Counted from the stretch's first letter, positions 17,114 through 26,487 are shown. The stretch: 64,000 bases of DNA from Igneacidithiobacillus sp041146875 (GCF_041146875.1 NZ_JBFRXP010000004.1:62001-126000); one strand, 5' to 3'. Translations and numbers: made by a program. The notes: generated by a model from the letters alone, not told the origin.

Positions 17114-18022
17114 GTGGAAGTCTATTTGCCGATTGCCCACATGGACATCAACATTTTCATGATTGTGGGCTTTGGCTTGATCGTCGGATTCCTTTCCGGG
17201 CTCACGGGCGTGGGCGGGGGCTTTCTGATCACGCCGTTGCTGATTTTCGTTGGCGTCCCGCCACTAATTGCTGTGGGTACCGGCGCGGCGCAGATCGTTG
17301 GTGCTTCGTCCGTGGGCAGTTATGCGCACTGGCGCATGGGGAATGTCGACATGCGCATGGCCATCGTCCTCCTCGTTGGGAGCTGGACCGGTGGTCTGAT
17401 TGGCGTGCACGTCGCGAAAATCCTGGAACAGAGTGGGCATTTTGGCCTGGTCGTTTCCTTCCTCTACGTTGGCCTTTTGGGCTTTATCGGCATTTCCATG
17501 CTCATCGAATCGCTAATGGCAGTGCGCGGCAAGAAGAAAAACAAGCCGGTGCAGGAGAAAAGATCCTCTTGGGTTGATCGACTGCCCTGGCAGATGAACT
17601 TTCCGGTCTCCGCTTTGCGCACTACCGTTTTGCTGCCCTTGGGCCTGGGCGTTGCCGTGGGTGTGCTTACCGCGCTGATGGGCGTGGGCGGCGGCTTTGT
17701 CATGGTCCCGATCATGCTCTATGTGCTCAAGATGCCTACCAAAGTGGTCATCGGTACCTCTTTGTTTCAGCTCCTGTTCACTACTGCCGAGGTGGGCATC
17801 CTGCAAGCCGGCATGAACCATGCGGTAGACCCTTATTTGGCCCTGGCACTGGTGGTGGGCTCTATTTTTGGTACGCAGTTTGGCGCCCGTTTGGGCGCGC
17901 GCATGCCGGGGGAGCAGTTGCGCTTGGTCCTGGCCTTGGTGGTAGTGGCGGTGGCAGTGAAGATGGGGCTGGGGCTGGTCATTCCCCCAGAGCATGCCTT
18001 CCAGGTATCGCAGGTGCTCTGA
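17114..18022 (+). CDS. TauE/SafE family sulfite/sulfonate exporter-like permease
   Basis: About 302 residues with eight or so hydrophobic segments. It has two copies of the family motif: GLIVGFLSGLTGVGGGFLITP near the N-terminus and VGVLTALMGVGGGFVMVP in the second half. TauE/SafE proteins export sulfite or organosulfur anions, a sensible function for a sulfur oxidiser, but the substrate is inferred. The GTG at 17114 sits 7 bases after AGGAGG; a TTG at 17108 is the alternative. The stop overlaps the next start (TGATG), so the three genes form a tight operon. Confidence 0.85.
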   Translation: MEVYLPIAHMDINIFMIVGFGLIVGFLSGLTGVGGGFLITPLLIFVGVPPLIAVGTGAAQIVGASSVGSYAHWRMGNVDMRMAIVLLVGSWTGGLIGVHVAKILEQSGHFGLVVSFLYVGLLGFIGISMLIESLMAVRGKKKNKPVQEKRSSWVDRLPWQMNFPVSALRTTVLLPLGLGVAVGVLTALMGVGGGFVMVPIMLYVLKMPTKVVIGTSLFQLLFTTAEVGILQAGMNHAVDPYLALALVVGSIFGTQFGARLGARMPGEQLRLVLALVVVAVAVKMGLGLVIPPEHAFQVSQVL

Positions 18023-18792
18023 TGCGAAAGAAATTGTTGCGTATTCTTCTGATGGTCTCATTTCTCGCAGTACCGATTTCCGTTCCCACGATTGCACAGG
18101 CGTCGGTGAAGGCGGCGAGCGTTTTGTTGGATACGGATACCGACAGAGTGGACGTTACCAGCCGCTTTCGTGGCCGCGATCTCCTCGTTTTTGGTGCCCT
18201 TTCTCACCCTGGACAAGTGATTGTGGTACTGCGCTCTCCAGATAGTGCAGTCGCTGTGACACGTAAGACGCAGATGGGCCCGATTTGGGTAACCGGAAAG
18301 AAGGTTACGGTAAGCCAGTTTCCGGGAGTGCTACAGATCGCTTCCTCCGCGCCTTTGGATAGCATTCTGCCCTCCGCAGAGCGAGATACCTTGGGACTCG
18401 ATCCGCGGGGAATTTTGGAAAAGGCAAAATATGATCCAGAACCGCGCGAAGCAGACGCCTGGGTAAAAGCGGTTATTGCCGCCAAGGAGCGGCAAGGCGC
18501 CTACCAGATCAGCTCCACTGGTGTGCGAGTACAGGATGGACGCTTGTTTTCGGCCCATTTGCACCTGCCGGCGACGCTGCCCTTGGGTGCCTATGAGCTA
18601 GATGTCTATCTTGTTCACAAGGGCAAGGTATTGGCGCAAAGTGCGCAAAAGATTGAGGTGCAGCAGGTGGGTTTGGAAGAGTGGATCGCGAAGTCTGCGG
18701 ACACTCAGCCCTGGCTATATGGCATTGTCCTGACCCTCATCCTCGCGACTCTGGGACTGGGGCTTGGCATTATCATGCAGCGGAAAAGCTGA
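18022..18792 (+). CDS. TIGR02186-type membrane-anchored periplasmic protein
   Basis: A 256-residue protein with a signal peptide (KLLRILLMVSFLAVPISVPTIAQA), a beta-rich periplasmic body and one C-terminal helix (LYGIVLTLILATLGLGLGIIMQ). It resembles the TIGR02186 / Alph_Pro_TM family of putative transmembrane proteins. That family is commonly found directly after a TauE/SafE permease, exactly as here (TGATG overlap). It probably works with the permease in anion export at the periplasmic side. The function is not established for the family. Confidence 0.75.
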   Translation: MRKKLLRILLMVSFLAVPISVPTIAQASVKAASVLLDTDTDRVDVTSRFRGRDLLVFGALSHPGQVIVVLRSPDSAVAVTRKTQMGPIWVTGKKVTVSQFPGVLQIASSAPLDSILPSAERDTLGLDPRGILEKAKYDPEPREADAWVKAVIAAKERQGAYQISSTGVRVQDGRLFSAHLHLPATLPLGAYELDVYLVHKGKVLAQSAQKIEVQQVGLEEWIAKSADTQPWLYGIVLTLILATLGLGLGIIMQRKS

Positions 18793-18816
18793 CCGATCCG
18801 AGCTGTCAGGGACATG

Positions 18817-18843
18817 AAAAAGGGGCCAGAAGGCCCCTTGTTG
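18817..18843. terminator. Bidirectional intrinsic terminator
   Basis: GGGGCC-AGAA-GGCCCC (18822-18837) forms a strong stem. It is flanked by TTGTTGTTT on the plus side and, read on the minus strand, by TTTTTC. It ends both the usp-tauE operon and the converging cioAB operon. Confidence 0.8.
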
Positions 18844-18859
18844 TTTGCTAGATCGCTGC

Positions 18860-19948
18860 TCAATGGCTCTCGTAGCCCGCCATGTGGGTGATGCGGTGAC
18901 GGAAAACCCAAATCTGATAGGCGTTGTACATGATCATTACGGGCACAAAGCCGGTCATGAACAGGGTGAGGATGGCCAAGTCATTAGCGGGATTGCCGCC
19001 AGCGGTGATGGTCCAGGTTTGTGGGATGATATACGGGAAGTTGGTCGCCCACATGCCGCCCCACATCAATAGCACAATGGCGCCACACCAGAGCAGGGCC
19101 GGAAAGTCCCGATGCGCCGAGTGCGCAGCCATCATCTTGTAGGCGGCAATCAGGATGGCGACCAGCAGCACCAACCAGCCAAACCAACCGCTGCCTGTCC
19201 ATTTACCGGCATCGGGCATGATCGCATAAGACCAGATTAAGGTGATCACAACCGCGGCCAAGGCAAGGAAGGAAAAGATCGTTGCCCAGGAGTGCGCCTT
19301 TTTGTAGATGGGATCATCCTGCTGGAACCGCGCACAAAGGTATAGCGTGCCAGCCAAGCCGCCAGCGATGAGCGCGCCAATACCGGTCCAGATACTGAAT
19401 GCACTGATAAAGCTCAAGGCATTGCCGGAGAAGTGCGGGATGGTGTTGGCGAAGGGGTCAGCAGCACTGGTGATCCCTTGCGCATTTTCCTTGCTCATGG
19501 GAAAACCGAGCAGCGTGGCGCCAAGGGCGATGCCGGCGAAAAGTGCAGCAATCAGACTGCCGAGCCCGAACATCGTGCCCCAGAATTTTCTGGAACCCTT
19601 GGCATGTACATGGAACTCAAAGGCGACGGCACGGGAGATGATGCCCCAGAGCGCGAACATCAGCGGAATCATCAGGTAGTTGAAGGTAGCGCCGTAGACC
19701 AGGGGGAAGGCCCCGAAAATCACGCCACCGGCAACCACCAGCCAGGTTTCATTGGCGTCCCAGGTACCGGCCATGGATGCCATGACGGCAGCCCGTTCGT
19801 TTTCATCCTTGAGCAAGAGAGAAAACACACCGGCTCCCAGATCGGCGCCATCGAGTACAATGTAGATGACGAAAAAGAGTCCCAATAAAATCCACCAGAA
19901 GGTGCTCAGTGCACTGTGGATGCGTAGAATTTGATCAATATGATCCAT
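18860..19948 (-). CDS. cioB: Cytochrome bd-type quinol oxidase subunit II (CioB type)
   Basis: A 362-residue membrane subunit with about nine spans. The opening (STFWWILLGLFFVIYIVLDGADLGAGV) and WDANETWLVVAGGVIFGAFPLVYG define the CydB/CioB family. It differs widely from the cydB at 9273-10406. It is paired with the upstream cioA (42 bases apart) and has a GGAGGAGC ribosome site. No small third subunit could be found after it: its stop is immediately followed by the shared terminator. Confidence 0.93.
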   Translation of the reverse strand: MDHIDQILRIHSALSTFWWILLGLFFVIYIVLDGADLGAGVFSLLLKDENERAAVMASMAGTWDANETWLVVAGGVIFGAFPLVYGATFNYLMIPLMFALWGIISRAVAFEFHVHAKGSRKFWGTMFGLGSLIAALFAGIALGATLLGFPMSKENAQGITSAADPFANTIPHFSGNALSFISAFSIWTGIGALIAGGLAGTLYLCARFQQDDPIYKKAHSWATIFSFLALAAVVITLIWSYAIMPDAGKWTGSGWFGWLVLLVAILIAAYKMMAAHSAHRDFPALLWCGAIVLLMWGGMWATNFPYIIPQTWTITAGGNPANDLAILTLFMTGFVPVMIMYNAYQIWVFRHRITHMAGYESH

Positions 19949-19990
19949 TTTTGCTCCTCCACGGGGGCAAAAGCCCCCGATTGCTGTTGC

Positions 19991-21433
19991 TTAGCGGCTC
20001 TTGTCGAGACTGGGCTTGGCAAAACTCGCCTGCGCCATGCCTCCACCAGCGTTGTGGGTCGGCTCGCTGCCAACCACCGGGCTGCTGAGATCCGGGCCTT
20101 TCTTGACGATGCGCGAGAAGAAATACCAGGCACCGCCCCAGACCATGAACTCAAAGCCGATATAGCCGATAAACCAGATCGATTCGGCGGCTACGCCCAT
20201 GTGGCTGACGCCCTGCCAGGTGCGCATCAGCCCATAGACTACCCAGGGTTGGCGGCCGATTTCACGGGTCCACCAACCGGTCCACACCGCCAGGTAGGGT
20301 AAGAAGCCACTGAATACTAGCAGGCGGAGGAAGGTGGGGTGACGACGCAGGTTTTCTGCCGTGAGCTGCCCACGCAGGCGCAGCCAATTTCCCCACAAGG
20401 CCATCAGGAAGAGCAAGAAGCCGATCGCGACCATGGCGCGGAAGGCGTAAAACGGCACCCAAACATCGGGTCGATCATGGGGCGCGAACTGATCCATTCC
20501 CGTTACTTTGCCGTTGAGGGTGTGGGTCTCCAACAGACTCAACACATAGGGGATGGTGATGGAAAAAACGTTGCCATCGTTTTTGCTGTTTGGAATGGCG
20601 ATCACATGCCAGCCACTATTGACCTGTCCATTGGGCAGATAGGTGTGATAGTGCCCCTCCATCGCTGCTAGAGAGGTTGGTTGGTCGGCGGCAACTTCCC
20701 GTCCCAACTCGTCGCCAATGAAAATCTGTAACGGTGTAATGACGATCAAGGCGAGCAAGGTTGGCTTGAGCAGAGTGGTAAAAAGATCGGCATGGCGATT
20801 CTTCAAGATGAACCACGCGCTGACCGCGGCGAAGAAAAATAGCGACAGCTCCACGGTAGCAACCCACATATGCGGGAAACCGATATTGAAGTTGGGGTTG
20901 AAGATGGCATTCCACCAATTAGTGACCTGAAACAGGCCATCCTTCAAGACGATGCCGCGCGGCGATTGCATCCAGCCATTGGCGACTAGAATCCACATGG
21001 CAGAAAGGCTGGAGGAGAGGGCGACGTTGAAGGTGGAAAAAAGGTGCATGCCTTTGCCGATCTTGCCCCAGCCGAAGATCATCAGGCCGATAAACCCAGC
21101 CTCATACATAAAGGCGGTGATGGTCTCAAAGCCAAGGATGTTGCCGAAGAACGGACCGACGGCCTGAGAGAACGGCCCGTAGAGGATGCCAAAGGCCATC
21201 TCCATGGTGACGCCGGTGGCGACACCCGCACCAAAGTTGACGATGAAGAGTTTTTCAAAGAAGCGTTGCAAGCGGTACCACTTTTCGTTCCCCGAGCGCA
21301 GCCAGGCCACTTCCAAAAAGAAGAGCAGCCAGGACATGCCGATAGTCACCGGCGTCCACAGGATGTGCATGGACGTGATGAAGGCAAAGTCCAGGCGACT
21401 AAGCAGAATCGGGAGGGTGTTCTCGATAATCAT
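19991..21433 (-). CDS. cioA: Cytochrome bd-type quinol oxidase subunit I (CioA type, short Q-loop)
   Basis: A 480-residue haem subunit. Haem ligand His is in ITSMHILWTPVTIG, the family motif GRQPWVVYGLMRT is near residue 390, and the Q-loop is short, as in cyanide-insensitive oxidases. The ATG at 21433 follows GAGGGAAACATC; an earlier in-frame ATG would put an uncharacteristic sequence in front. The last 20 residues (GGGMAQASFAKPSLDKSR) copy the tail of CydA at 10453-12090 although the rest is divergent. Such oxidases resist cyanide and sulfide in known cases, which would suit a sulfur-rich habitat (inference). Confidence 0.94.
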   Translation of the reverse strand: MIIENTLPILLSRLDFAFITSMHILWTPVTIGMSWLLFFLEVAWLRSGNEKWYRLQRFFEKLFIVNFGAGVATGVTMEMAFGILYGPFSQAVGPFFGNILGFETITAFMYEAGFIGLMIFGWGKIGKGMHLFSTFNVALSSSLSAMWILVANGWMQSPRGIVLKDGLFQVTNWWNAIFNPNFNIGFPHMWVATVELSLFFFAAVSAWFILKNRHADLFTTLLKPTLLALIVITPLQIFIGDELGREVAADQPTSLAAMEGHYHTYLPNGQVNSGWHVIAIPNSKNDGNVFSITIPYVLSLLETHTLNGKVTGMDQFAPHDRPDVWVPFYAFRAMVAIGFLLFLMALWGNWLRLRGQLTAENLRRHPTFLRLLVFSGFLPYLAVWTGWWTREIGRQPWVVYGLMRTWQGVSHMGVAAESIWFIGYIGFEFMVWGGAWYFFSRIVKKGPDLSSPVVGSEPTHNAGGGMAQASFAKPSLDKSR

Positions 21434-21580
21434 GATGTTTCCCTCAATGATGAAAACGACTGTTTCGCGTATTGCGACAGTCAAGGGAGCATCTTCCATA
21501 CCAGAGTATTTCACTAAAGTTTGTTATCAATATAATTATATAGTTATCGTTTTATATGAGTACGAGCCCCTCCCTTAGGC

Positions 21581-21617
21581 GGTTCATAACAACCGTTCTG
21601 TGTGGTTTATATGAACC
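21581..21617. promoter_or_regulatory. Inverted repeat downstream of the 157-residue gene and upstream of cioA
   Basis: GGTTCATA (21581-21588) and TATGAACC (21610-21617) are perfect inverted 8-mers with 21 bases between. An overlapping near-palindrome GGTTTATATGAACC (21604-21617) lies at the right arm. Together with the AT-rich stretch at 21530-21560 it forms the region before cioA, and could be an operator. Confidence 0.35.
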
Positions 21618-21641
21618 TTTTCGGTTGAAAAGGCCCGGTCA

Positions 21642-22115
21642 TCAGTTGGTTGGAGGGATGGGTCCAAGGCTAGGATGGAGCTGCACACTTTCCACGTGCC
21701 AGGCTGAGTGTTGCGCCGCCAACTGGGTGTTGAGTTGTACGCGAATTTCGTTGGCGAGGCGCGCTTGCGCGGTGGAATCCTGCGGCAGCGCAAGCAGATC
21801 GGGGAAGCGCAGGAAAAGGTTGCCAATGATTTCCTGCTCTGTAGGGCCATTTAGTGCGGGCGGCGACTGATCTTGCGGCCCTTGTAATTCGGCTATGGGG
21901 TGAATTTGTAGCGCCAGCAACTGGCCGTTGCGACGCACTGCCGACCCATAGCTGCCGAGCACTATATTGTGGACGATTGCTTGGGTGGGTGTTGGTTTGC
22001 TGACAGTAGGCGATACCTTGGGTGCTGGTTGTACCGTCAGGTACAAAAATGCTCCAACTACCGCTGCCGCGGCGACGATTCCAATCCCCCAACCACCTGC
22101 TTTTTTCTTCGCCAT
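21642..22115 (-). CDS. Hypothetical single-span membrane-anchored protein
   Basis: A 157-residue protein not recognised with certainty. A short basic N-terminus (MAKKKAGG) precedes one hydrophobic helix (GIVAAAAVVGAFLYLTV). A Pro/Thr-rich linker and a soluble domain with a conserved-looking TEQEIIGNLFLRFPDLLAL segment follow, ending in a Pro-rich tail. The topology (cytoplasmic basic end, periplasmic domain) recalls FliL-like proteins, but similarity is too weak to claim. It lies 12 bases after the sulfotransferase gene and is probably cotranscribed with it. Confidence 0.6.
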   Translation of the reverse strand: MAKKKAGGWGIGIVAAAAVVGAFLYLTVQPAPKVSPTVSKPTPTQAIVHNIVLGSYGSAVRRNGQLLALQIHPIAELQGPQDQSPPALNGPTEQEIIGNLFLRFPDLLALPQDSTAQARLANEIRVQLNTQLAAQHSAWHVESVQLHPSLGPIPPTN

Positions 22116-22127
22116 ATTGCTGATTAG

Positions 22128-23030
22128 TTACCAGGAAGATCGCAATGTCGGCATCTTGTGCTCCAGCAAGGCTTCCAGTTTTTCGATGTCAGGCGTGTAA
22201 ATATCTTGCAGGTATTGGCGTACGTTGGGTTCCACCTGCGGCTTTGCAGCGGATTTCAAAATCATGTTTTGATATAGCCACCATTGTAGATTTCTAGGTA
22301 TGAGATGGTAACCGATCCAACGTGCAGCGGGACTCGCAGCACAGCGCCGGGCCCAGTTGTTTCTGGGAGCCTTGAAGCCATTGTGTATTTCGCTCAGGTC
22401 CAACTCCTGAAATGGCTTGGGATCAATATGGAGATGGGCAGCCACCTTTTTTAGGGTCAAACTGGGCTCCTGCACGAGATCATCGAATTGCAGAATCAAT
22501 ACTTGGTCCTTGCCAAAGATCTGCAGGTAACGCCGTACTTGCTCGTAATATAATCCCAGATCTACGTACATGTGGGAAATTCCCAAACCTTTTCTGCTTT
22601 GCGAAAAGTCGTTGTGGAGCAGATCTACGGAAAAGGATTGGTTGACTAACCCCTCGCGAAATTCCATCAGATAGTGAGAATGCGCGCGGCTGATGGGATC
22701 ACGCAGAAGGATGATGATGCGTGCATGGGGAGCGACCGCGTGTATGCGCTCTGGGGCTTTGCGACACCAGAGGTTGGAAGTGCTAGCATCACCAACCGCA
22801 GTAAAAGTTCTGGAATTTCTGTAGAGGTTCAGGTAGGTATTTTCGTCGGTGATATGTTCGATTAGATGTCTATTCTTTGGCTGAATCCTGGCGAAATAGT
22901 GCGGTTCTTTGAACGCAGGCAAGAAGACATCAGGATGTTTCTGTAAGTGACGATACAAAGAGGTCGTTCCTCCTTTTACCGTGCCGGTAATGAAAAAGTT
23001 TGGCCAGATGGGTTTGCTGGCATTATTCAT
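22128..23030 (-). CDS. Sulfotransferase family protein
   Basis: A 300-residue PAPS-dependent sulfotransferase of the heparan-sulfate N-deacetylase/sulfotransferase-like type. The 5'-phosphosulfate loop is GTVKGGTTSLYRHLQKHP (about residues 16-33) and the 3'-phosphate motif is ARIIILLRDPISRAHSHY (about 103-120). It would transfer sulfate to a carbohydrate or lipid, possibly a cell-surface polysaccharide; the acceptor is unknown. The start lies 32 bases from the ClC channel stop in the same direction. Confidence 0.85.
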   Translation of the reverse strand: MNNASKPIWPNFFITGTVKGGTTSLYRHLQKHPDVFLPAFKEPHYFARIQPKNRHLIEHITDENTYLNLYRNSRTFTAVGDASTSNLWCRKAPERIHAVAPHARIIILLRDPISRAHSHYLMEFREGLVNQSFSVDLLHNDFSQSRKGLGISHMYVDLGLYYEQVRRYLQIFGKDQVLILQFDDLVQEPSLTLKKVAAHLHIDPKPFQELDLSEIHNGFKAPRNNWARRCAASPAARWIGYHLIPRNLQWWLYQNMILKSAAKPQVEPNVRQYLQDIYTPDIEKLEALLEHKMPTLRSSW

Positions 23031-23062
23031 GCGGCAGGGGAACGATCAAGAACGCGCAACTC

Positions 23063-24922
23063 TCACTTCTCCGGTTTCATCTCTGGATGTAATAGTAGCA
23101 CTGGCAGGCTGGTGTCGGCGAGGATGTCCTCGCTGGTGATCATTGCGGTGATGTCATCATAGTGCTGCGGCATCTCACCGCCTTTGCAGAGCAGGGCGAT
23201 CTCCACGCCGCTGCGGCGGAATTCGGCGACTAGTTCGTAGAGTTGCACATCGCGGCGTAACAAGATCCAGTCGGTACTGGCGAGCTCCAGCAGTGGTGTT
23301 TCTGCGGACAAATTGCGTCGGGCGAGCAGCTCATGCACCCGATGGGAGGCGATGGCCGCTACGGGCTTACCATTGTGAATCAACAGAATATGGGGTAAGC
23401 GAGGATAACGACGCAGCAGGCGGTGTAAATCTTTGAGCAAACGATGGTCGTGCAGGCGCAGCAATGGGGTTTCGACCAGGCTACTGGCCGCGCGCATCAG
23501 ATACAGATTACTGTGTCTCGCTTCGGGGATGTAGTGGCCGCGACGCAACAGCTTCAGCGTATAAATGCTGTCGCGGGTAACCATGCGGCGAATGCCAAAG
23601 GCAATGGAGGCCACCAAAATCAGGGGGACGATAATATGGTAGTCATTGGTCATCTCAAAAATCATGACCGCACCGGTAACCGCTGCACCCGTTGAGGAGG
23701 CCACCATACCCGCCATACCCAGCGCCGCACCGGTGGCGAGGTGCATTTGTAACTCGGGAAAGAGCCCATTCATCACCAGAATGAACGCCGCCCCGAGTAG
23801 TGCGCCCACGTACAGAGACGGCGAGAACACCCCGCCAGAACCCCCTGCAGCAAGCGTCGTGCTGAAGCTCAAAATTTTCAGCAATACCAGCAAAGCGAGA
23901 AAGCCGGGATTCAACAATACCCCATTGAGCACATCTTGCACGGTGGCGTAGCCCACACCCTCGACATAATAGTGACCGGTGACGACGAAAATCAGCCAAA
24001 TGCCTACGCCGACGGCGCCCATGCCTACTATGGCGCGAAGATAGGCATTGGCGATCAGACCCTCGAAAAAATCCTCGGTCCAGTACAGCATGCGGGTAAA
24101 AAACAAGCCGACTCCGCCGACAATAATGCCGAGCAAGGCAAAAACCAGATAACTGCGGATATCCATATGCGCCGTTTGGGCAATGATATCGGGTGGGATG
24201 ATGAAAGAGGGATAATTTCCGAGTATCAAGCGAGAGACCAGGGTGGCCGTGCCAGTGGCGATCATCACCGGCACCAGAGTACGCGCGCTGATCTCCACCA
24301 GCATCAGTTCGACAGCGAAAAGCACCCCGCCCACAGGCGTATTAAACGTAGCGGCGATACCGGCACCGGCGCCGGCGGCGATGAGTCCCAGGCGCTGCCA
24401 TTCCGGCAAACGAATCCATTGCGCGAGGCTCGAACCAAAGGCAGCACCAATCTGGATGATGGGTCCCTCGCGCCCCACCGAGCCGCCACAACCAATGGTG
24501 ATAGCCGACGCCAAGGCCTTGACGATGACCACCATCGGACGAATGACGCCAGCCTTATAATAGATGGCGTCCATGACCTCCGGGACACCGTGTCCTTTGG
24601 CCTCTGGGGCAAACTGACGCACCAGCCAAACAACGACCAGACCACCCATGATGGGGGCGAGGATGATGCCCGCCCCCCAGCGACTGGGAGCAGCGTGTTG
24701 TAGCGCGTTGAACACAAAACTGATCTGGCCGTAGAAAAAGAGATTGTGCATGAGGCCGATCAGCCGGCGAAAAACCACGGCCCCCAGGCCTGCCACCACG
24801 CCAACAAAAATGGCCAGCAAAAAATGAAAAAAAGGATTGCGCCGGACCTTGCGCCAACGGCTGCGGAGGGCTCCGGTATCGCTACTGCTCCCTTCGACGG
24901 AGGCCGGCATGGCAGGACTCAT
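23063..24922 (-). CDS. ClC-family chloride channel/antiporter with C-terminal regulatory domain
   Basis: A 619-residue protein with a full ClC transport domain to about residue 440. Selectivity-filter motifs are GHGVPEVMDA, GCGGSVGREGPIIQ and GGSGGVFSPSLYVGA. A C-terminal soluble part of about 170 residues follows that looks like a CBS pair. In known ClC antiporters the gating glutamate lies in GREGP, which is present, so Cl-/H+ exchange is plausible. This activity supports extreme acid resistance in other bacteria. A second, shorter ClC gene without CBS domains is at 32757-34172. Confidence 0.9.
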   Translation of the reverse strand: MSPAMPASVEGSSSDTGALRSRWRKVRRNPFFHFLLAIFVGVVAGLGAVVFRRLIGLMHNLFFYGQISFVFNALQHAAPSRWGAGIILAPIMGGLVVVWLVRQFAPEAKGHGVPEVMDAIYYKAGVIRPMVVIVKALASAITIGCGGSVGREGPIIQIGAAFGSSLAQWIRLPEWQRLGLIAAGAGAGIAATFNTPVGGVLFAVELMLVEISARTLVPVMIATGTATLVSRLILGNYPSFIIPPDIIAQTAHMDIRSYLVFALLGIIVGGVGLFFTRMLYWTEDFFEGLIANAYLRAIVGMGAVGVGIWLIFVVTGHYYVEGVGYATVQDVLNGVLLNPGFLALLVLLKILSFSTTLAAGGSGGVFSPSLYVGALLGAAFILVMNGLFPELQMHLATGAALGMAGMVASSTGAAVTGAVMIFEMTNDYHIIVPLILVASIAFGIRRMVTRDSIYTLKLLRRGHYIPEARHSNLYLMRAASSLVETPLLRLHDHRLLKDLHRLLRRYPRLPHILLIHNGKPVAAIASHRVHELLARRNLSAETPLLELASTDWILLRRDVQLYELVAEFRRSGVEIALLCKGGEMPQHYDDITAMITSEDILADTSLPVLLLHPEMKPEK

Positions 24923-24930
24923 TGGCTCAC

Positions 24931-26316
24931 TTATGCGCCTGCTGCTTGTAAAATGACTAGTGCCTGTTCTTCGACAAAAACCTTGCTATCTACCTTGCAG
25001 TAAATGGCCCCTTCATCGGCAAAGATGGCAACCTCTGCTACCCCAGGCAGAGCAAGAAGTTGCTGTTCTAATCCAGCGTTTTGCCGAGTAGGTAGAGTAA
25101 ATATGCGGGTAGCGAGGTAGCGCGGACGCTGCATGCCTAGGGCGACGAGCAACCACAACACAAATATGCCGGTCACTACCCAAAAAATAACGCTGTAATT
25201 GCGGGATTCTGGAATATAGAGCAAACCACCGAGCAGACCACCACAAAACGCACCGAAAAATTCCGACGAGGTATAAACGCCGGTAGCGGTACCCTTGGCA
25301 CCGGGATGACTGAACTTGGCAATCAAGGACGGTAGGCTCGCTTCCAATACATTGAAACCAACAAAGAAGAAAAAGAGGGCAATGGCTATCATGGTCAGGC
25401 TGTGATAGGAAACTGCCATCAACACGCCGGCAACGATCAACAGTACGATGGCCACTACAAAGATCTCTTTCAATTTGCGTTTGGCCTCGCCGATGGCAAT
25501 CAACGGCACCATGAAAAGGAAGGAGAGCAACATGACCGGCAGGTACAGAGTCCATTGATCCGCCAGCGATAGCAGGGGATGGCGCGGATCGACCAGAACC
25601 AGGGGCAGCACGACAAAGATCGCCGTAAGGCCCGTATGCAACGAAAAAATACCAAAGTCCAGGCGCAGCAGATTGCCATCTCGCAGCACCGTGCGCAGCA
25701 TGGCGGGATTTAGTTCAGCATCTCGATGAAATTTGGCCGGACTACTCGGAATGACCAGATACAACACGGCAATGGCCAAGAGTGCCAGCACGGCAGTCAC
25801 CCAAAAGATCCCGGAAACCCCAATGAAATGGGCGAGGGGTGCGGAAAGTACCAGAGAGACACTGAAGCTGATCCCGATGGTGATACCAATGACCGCCATG
25901 GCCTTGGTCCAGCGCTCCTCCCGCACCAGGTCGGCGGTAAGGGCAATGATCGCGGCGGCCACCGCGCCCGCCCCCTGCAGCACACGGCCAATGAGCAAGC
26001 CATCGATGCTGGTGGCCAACGCCGCAACGACACTGCCTATGGCAAAGATGAGAAGGCCCATGGCAATGACCGGTTTGCGGCCGATATGATCGGAAAGCTT
26101 ACCAAATGGGATCTGCAGGCATGCTTGGGTGAGGCCGTAGGCACCCAGGGCAATACCGATCAGGGCGGGATGCATCGCCGCCCCGCGCAGGCCGTGGGCG
26201 TAGACCGAGAACACCGGAAGAACCAGGAACAATCCCAGGAGCCGGAGTCCAAATATTCCGGCTAAAGAAAAGACGGCACGCTTTTCACGGCGGTCGAGGG
26301 CAGCGTTTGCGGACAC
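24931..26316 (-). CDS. yajR: MFS exporter of the YajR type with C-terminal ferredoxin-like domain
   Basis: A 461-residue major facilitator. It has twelve hydrophobic segments, a motif-A loop (GKLSDHIGRKPVI, about residues 76-88 from the chosen start) and a C-terminal soluble domain of about 70 residues (QLLALPGVAEVAIFADEGAIYCKVD). This resembles the YAM domain of E. coli YajR, and the overall length matches. The GTG at 26316 is preferred because AGGAGAG precedes it by 6-7 bases; an upstream ATG gives an odd N-terminus. The substrate is unknown for this family. It is divergent from a LysR regulator that may control it. Confidence 0.8.
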   Translation of the reverse strand: MSANAALDRREKRAVFSLAGIFGLRLLGLFLVLPVFSVYAHGLRGAAMHPALIGIALGAYGLTQACLQIPFGKLSDHIGRKPVIAMGLLIFAIGSVVAALATSIDGLLIGRVLQGAGAVAAAIIALTADLVREERWTKAMAVIGITIGISFSVSLVLSAPLAHFIGVSGIFWVTAVLALLAIAVLYLVIPSSPAKFHRDAELNPAMLRTVLRDGNLLRLDFGIFSLHTGLTAIFVVLPLVLVDPRHPLLSLADQWTLYLPVMLLSFLFMVPLIAIGEAKRKLKEIFVVAIVLLIVAGVLMAVSYHSLTMIAIALFFFFVGFNVLEASLPSLIAKFSHPGAKGTATGVYTSSEFFGAFCGGLLGGLLYIPESRNYSVIFWVVTGIFVLWLLVALGMQRPRYLATRIFTLPTRQNAGLEQQLLALPGVAEVAIFADEGAIYCKVDSKVFVEEQALVILQAAGA

Positions 26317-26397
26317 GAAAACTCTCCTGACAACAGACTTAGGAATTATGCTTACTTTAAAGACCATATACTGAAAGCGAGCACCGCTTCAGTAAAA

Positions 26398-26453
26398 TCG
26401 ATTTAATCGAATAATATATTATTGAAAATGATAACATCACGGGGTATAACCCC
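26398..26453. promoter_or_regulatory. yajR/lysR intergenic operator candidates
   Basis: Three inverted repeats lie side by side between the divergent genes: TCGATT-T-AATCGA (26398-26410), ATAATATATTAT (26411-26422) and GGGGT-ATA-ACCCC (26441-26453). LysR regulators bind dyads of this size, and the region is much richer in AT than the surrounding genes. Confidence 0.5.
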
Positions 26454-26487
26454 TGTCTGAGCGTGACATCACTGTGGAGGGCGGCCT

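Noticed and set aside
23936..24703. A 255-residue plus-strand frame opposite the ClC gene
   Set aside because: The residue mix (His/Asp/Gly-rich) is that of an antisense shadow of a membrane protein.
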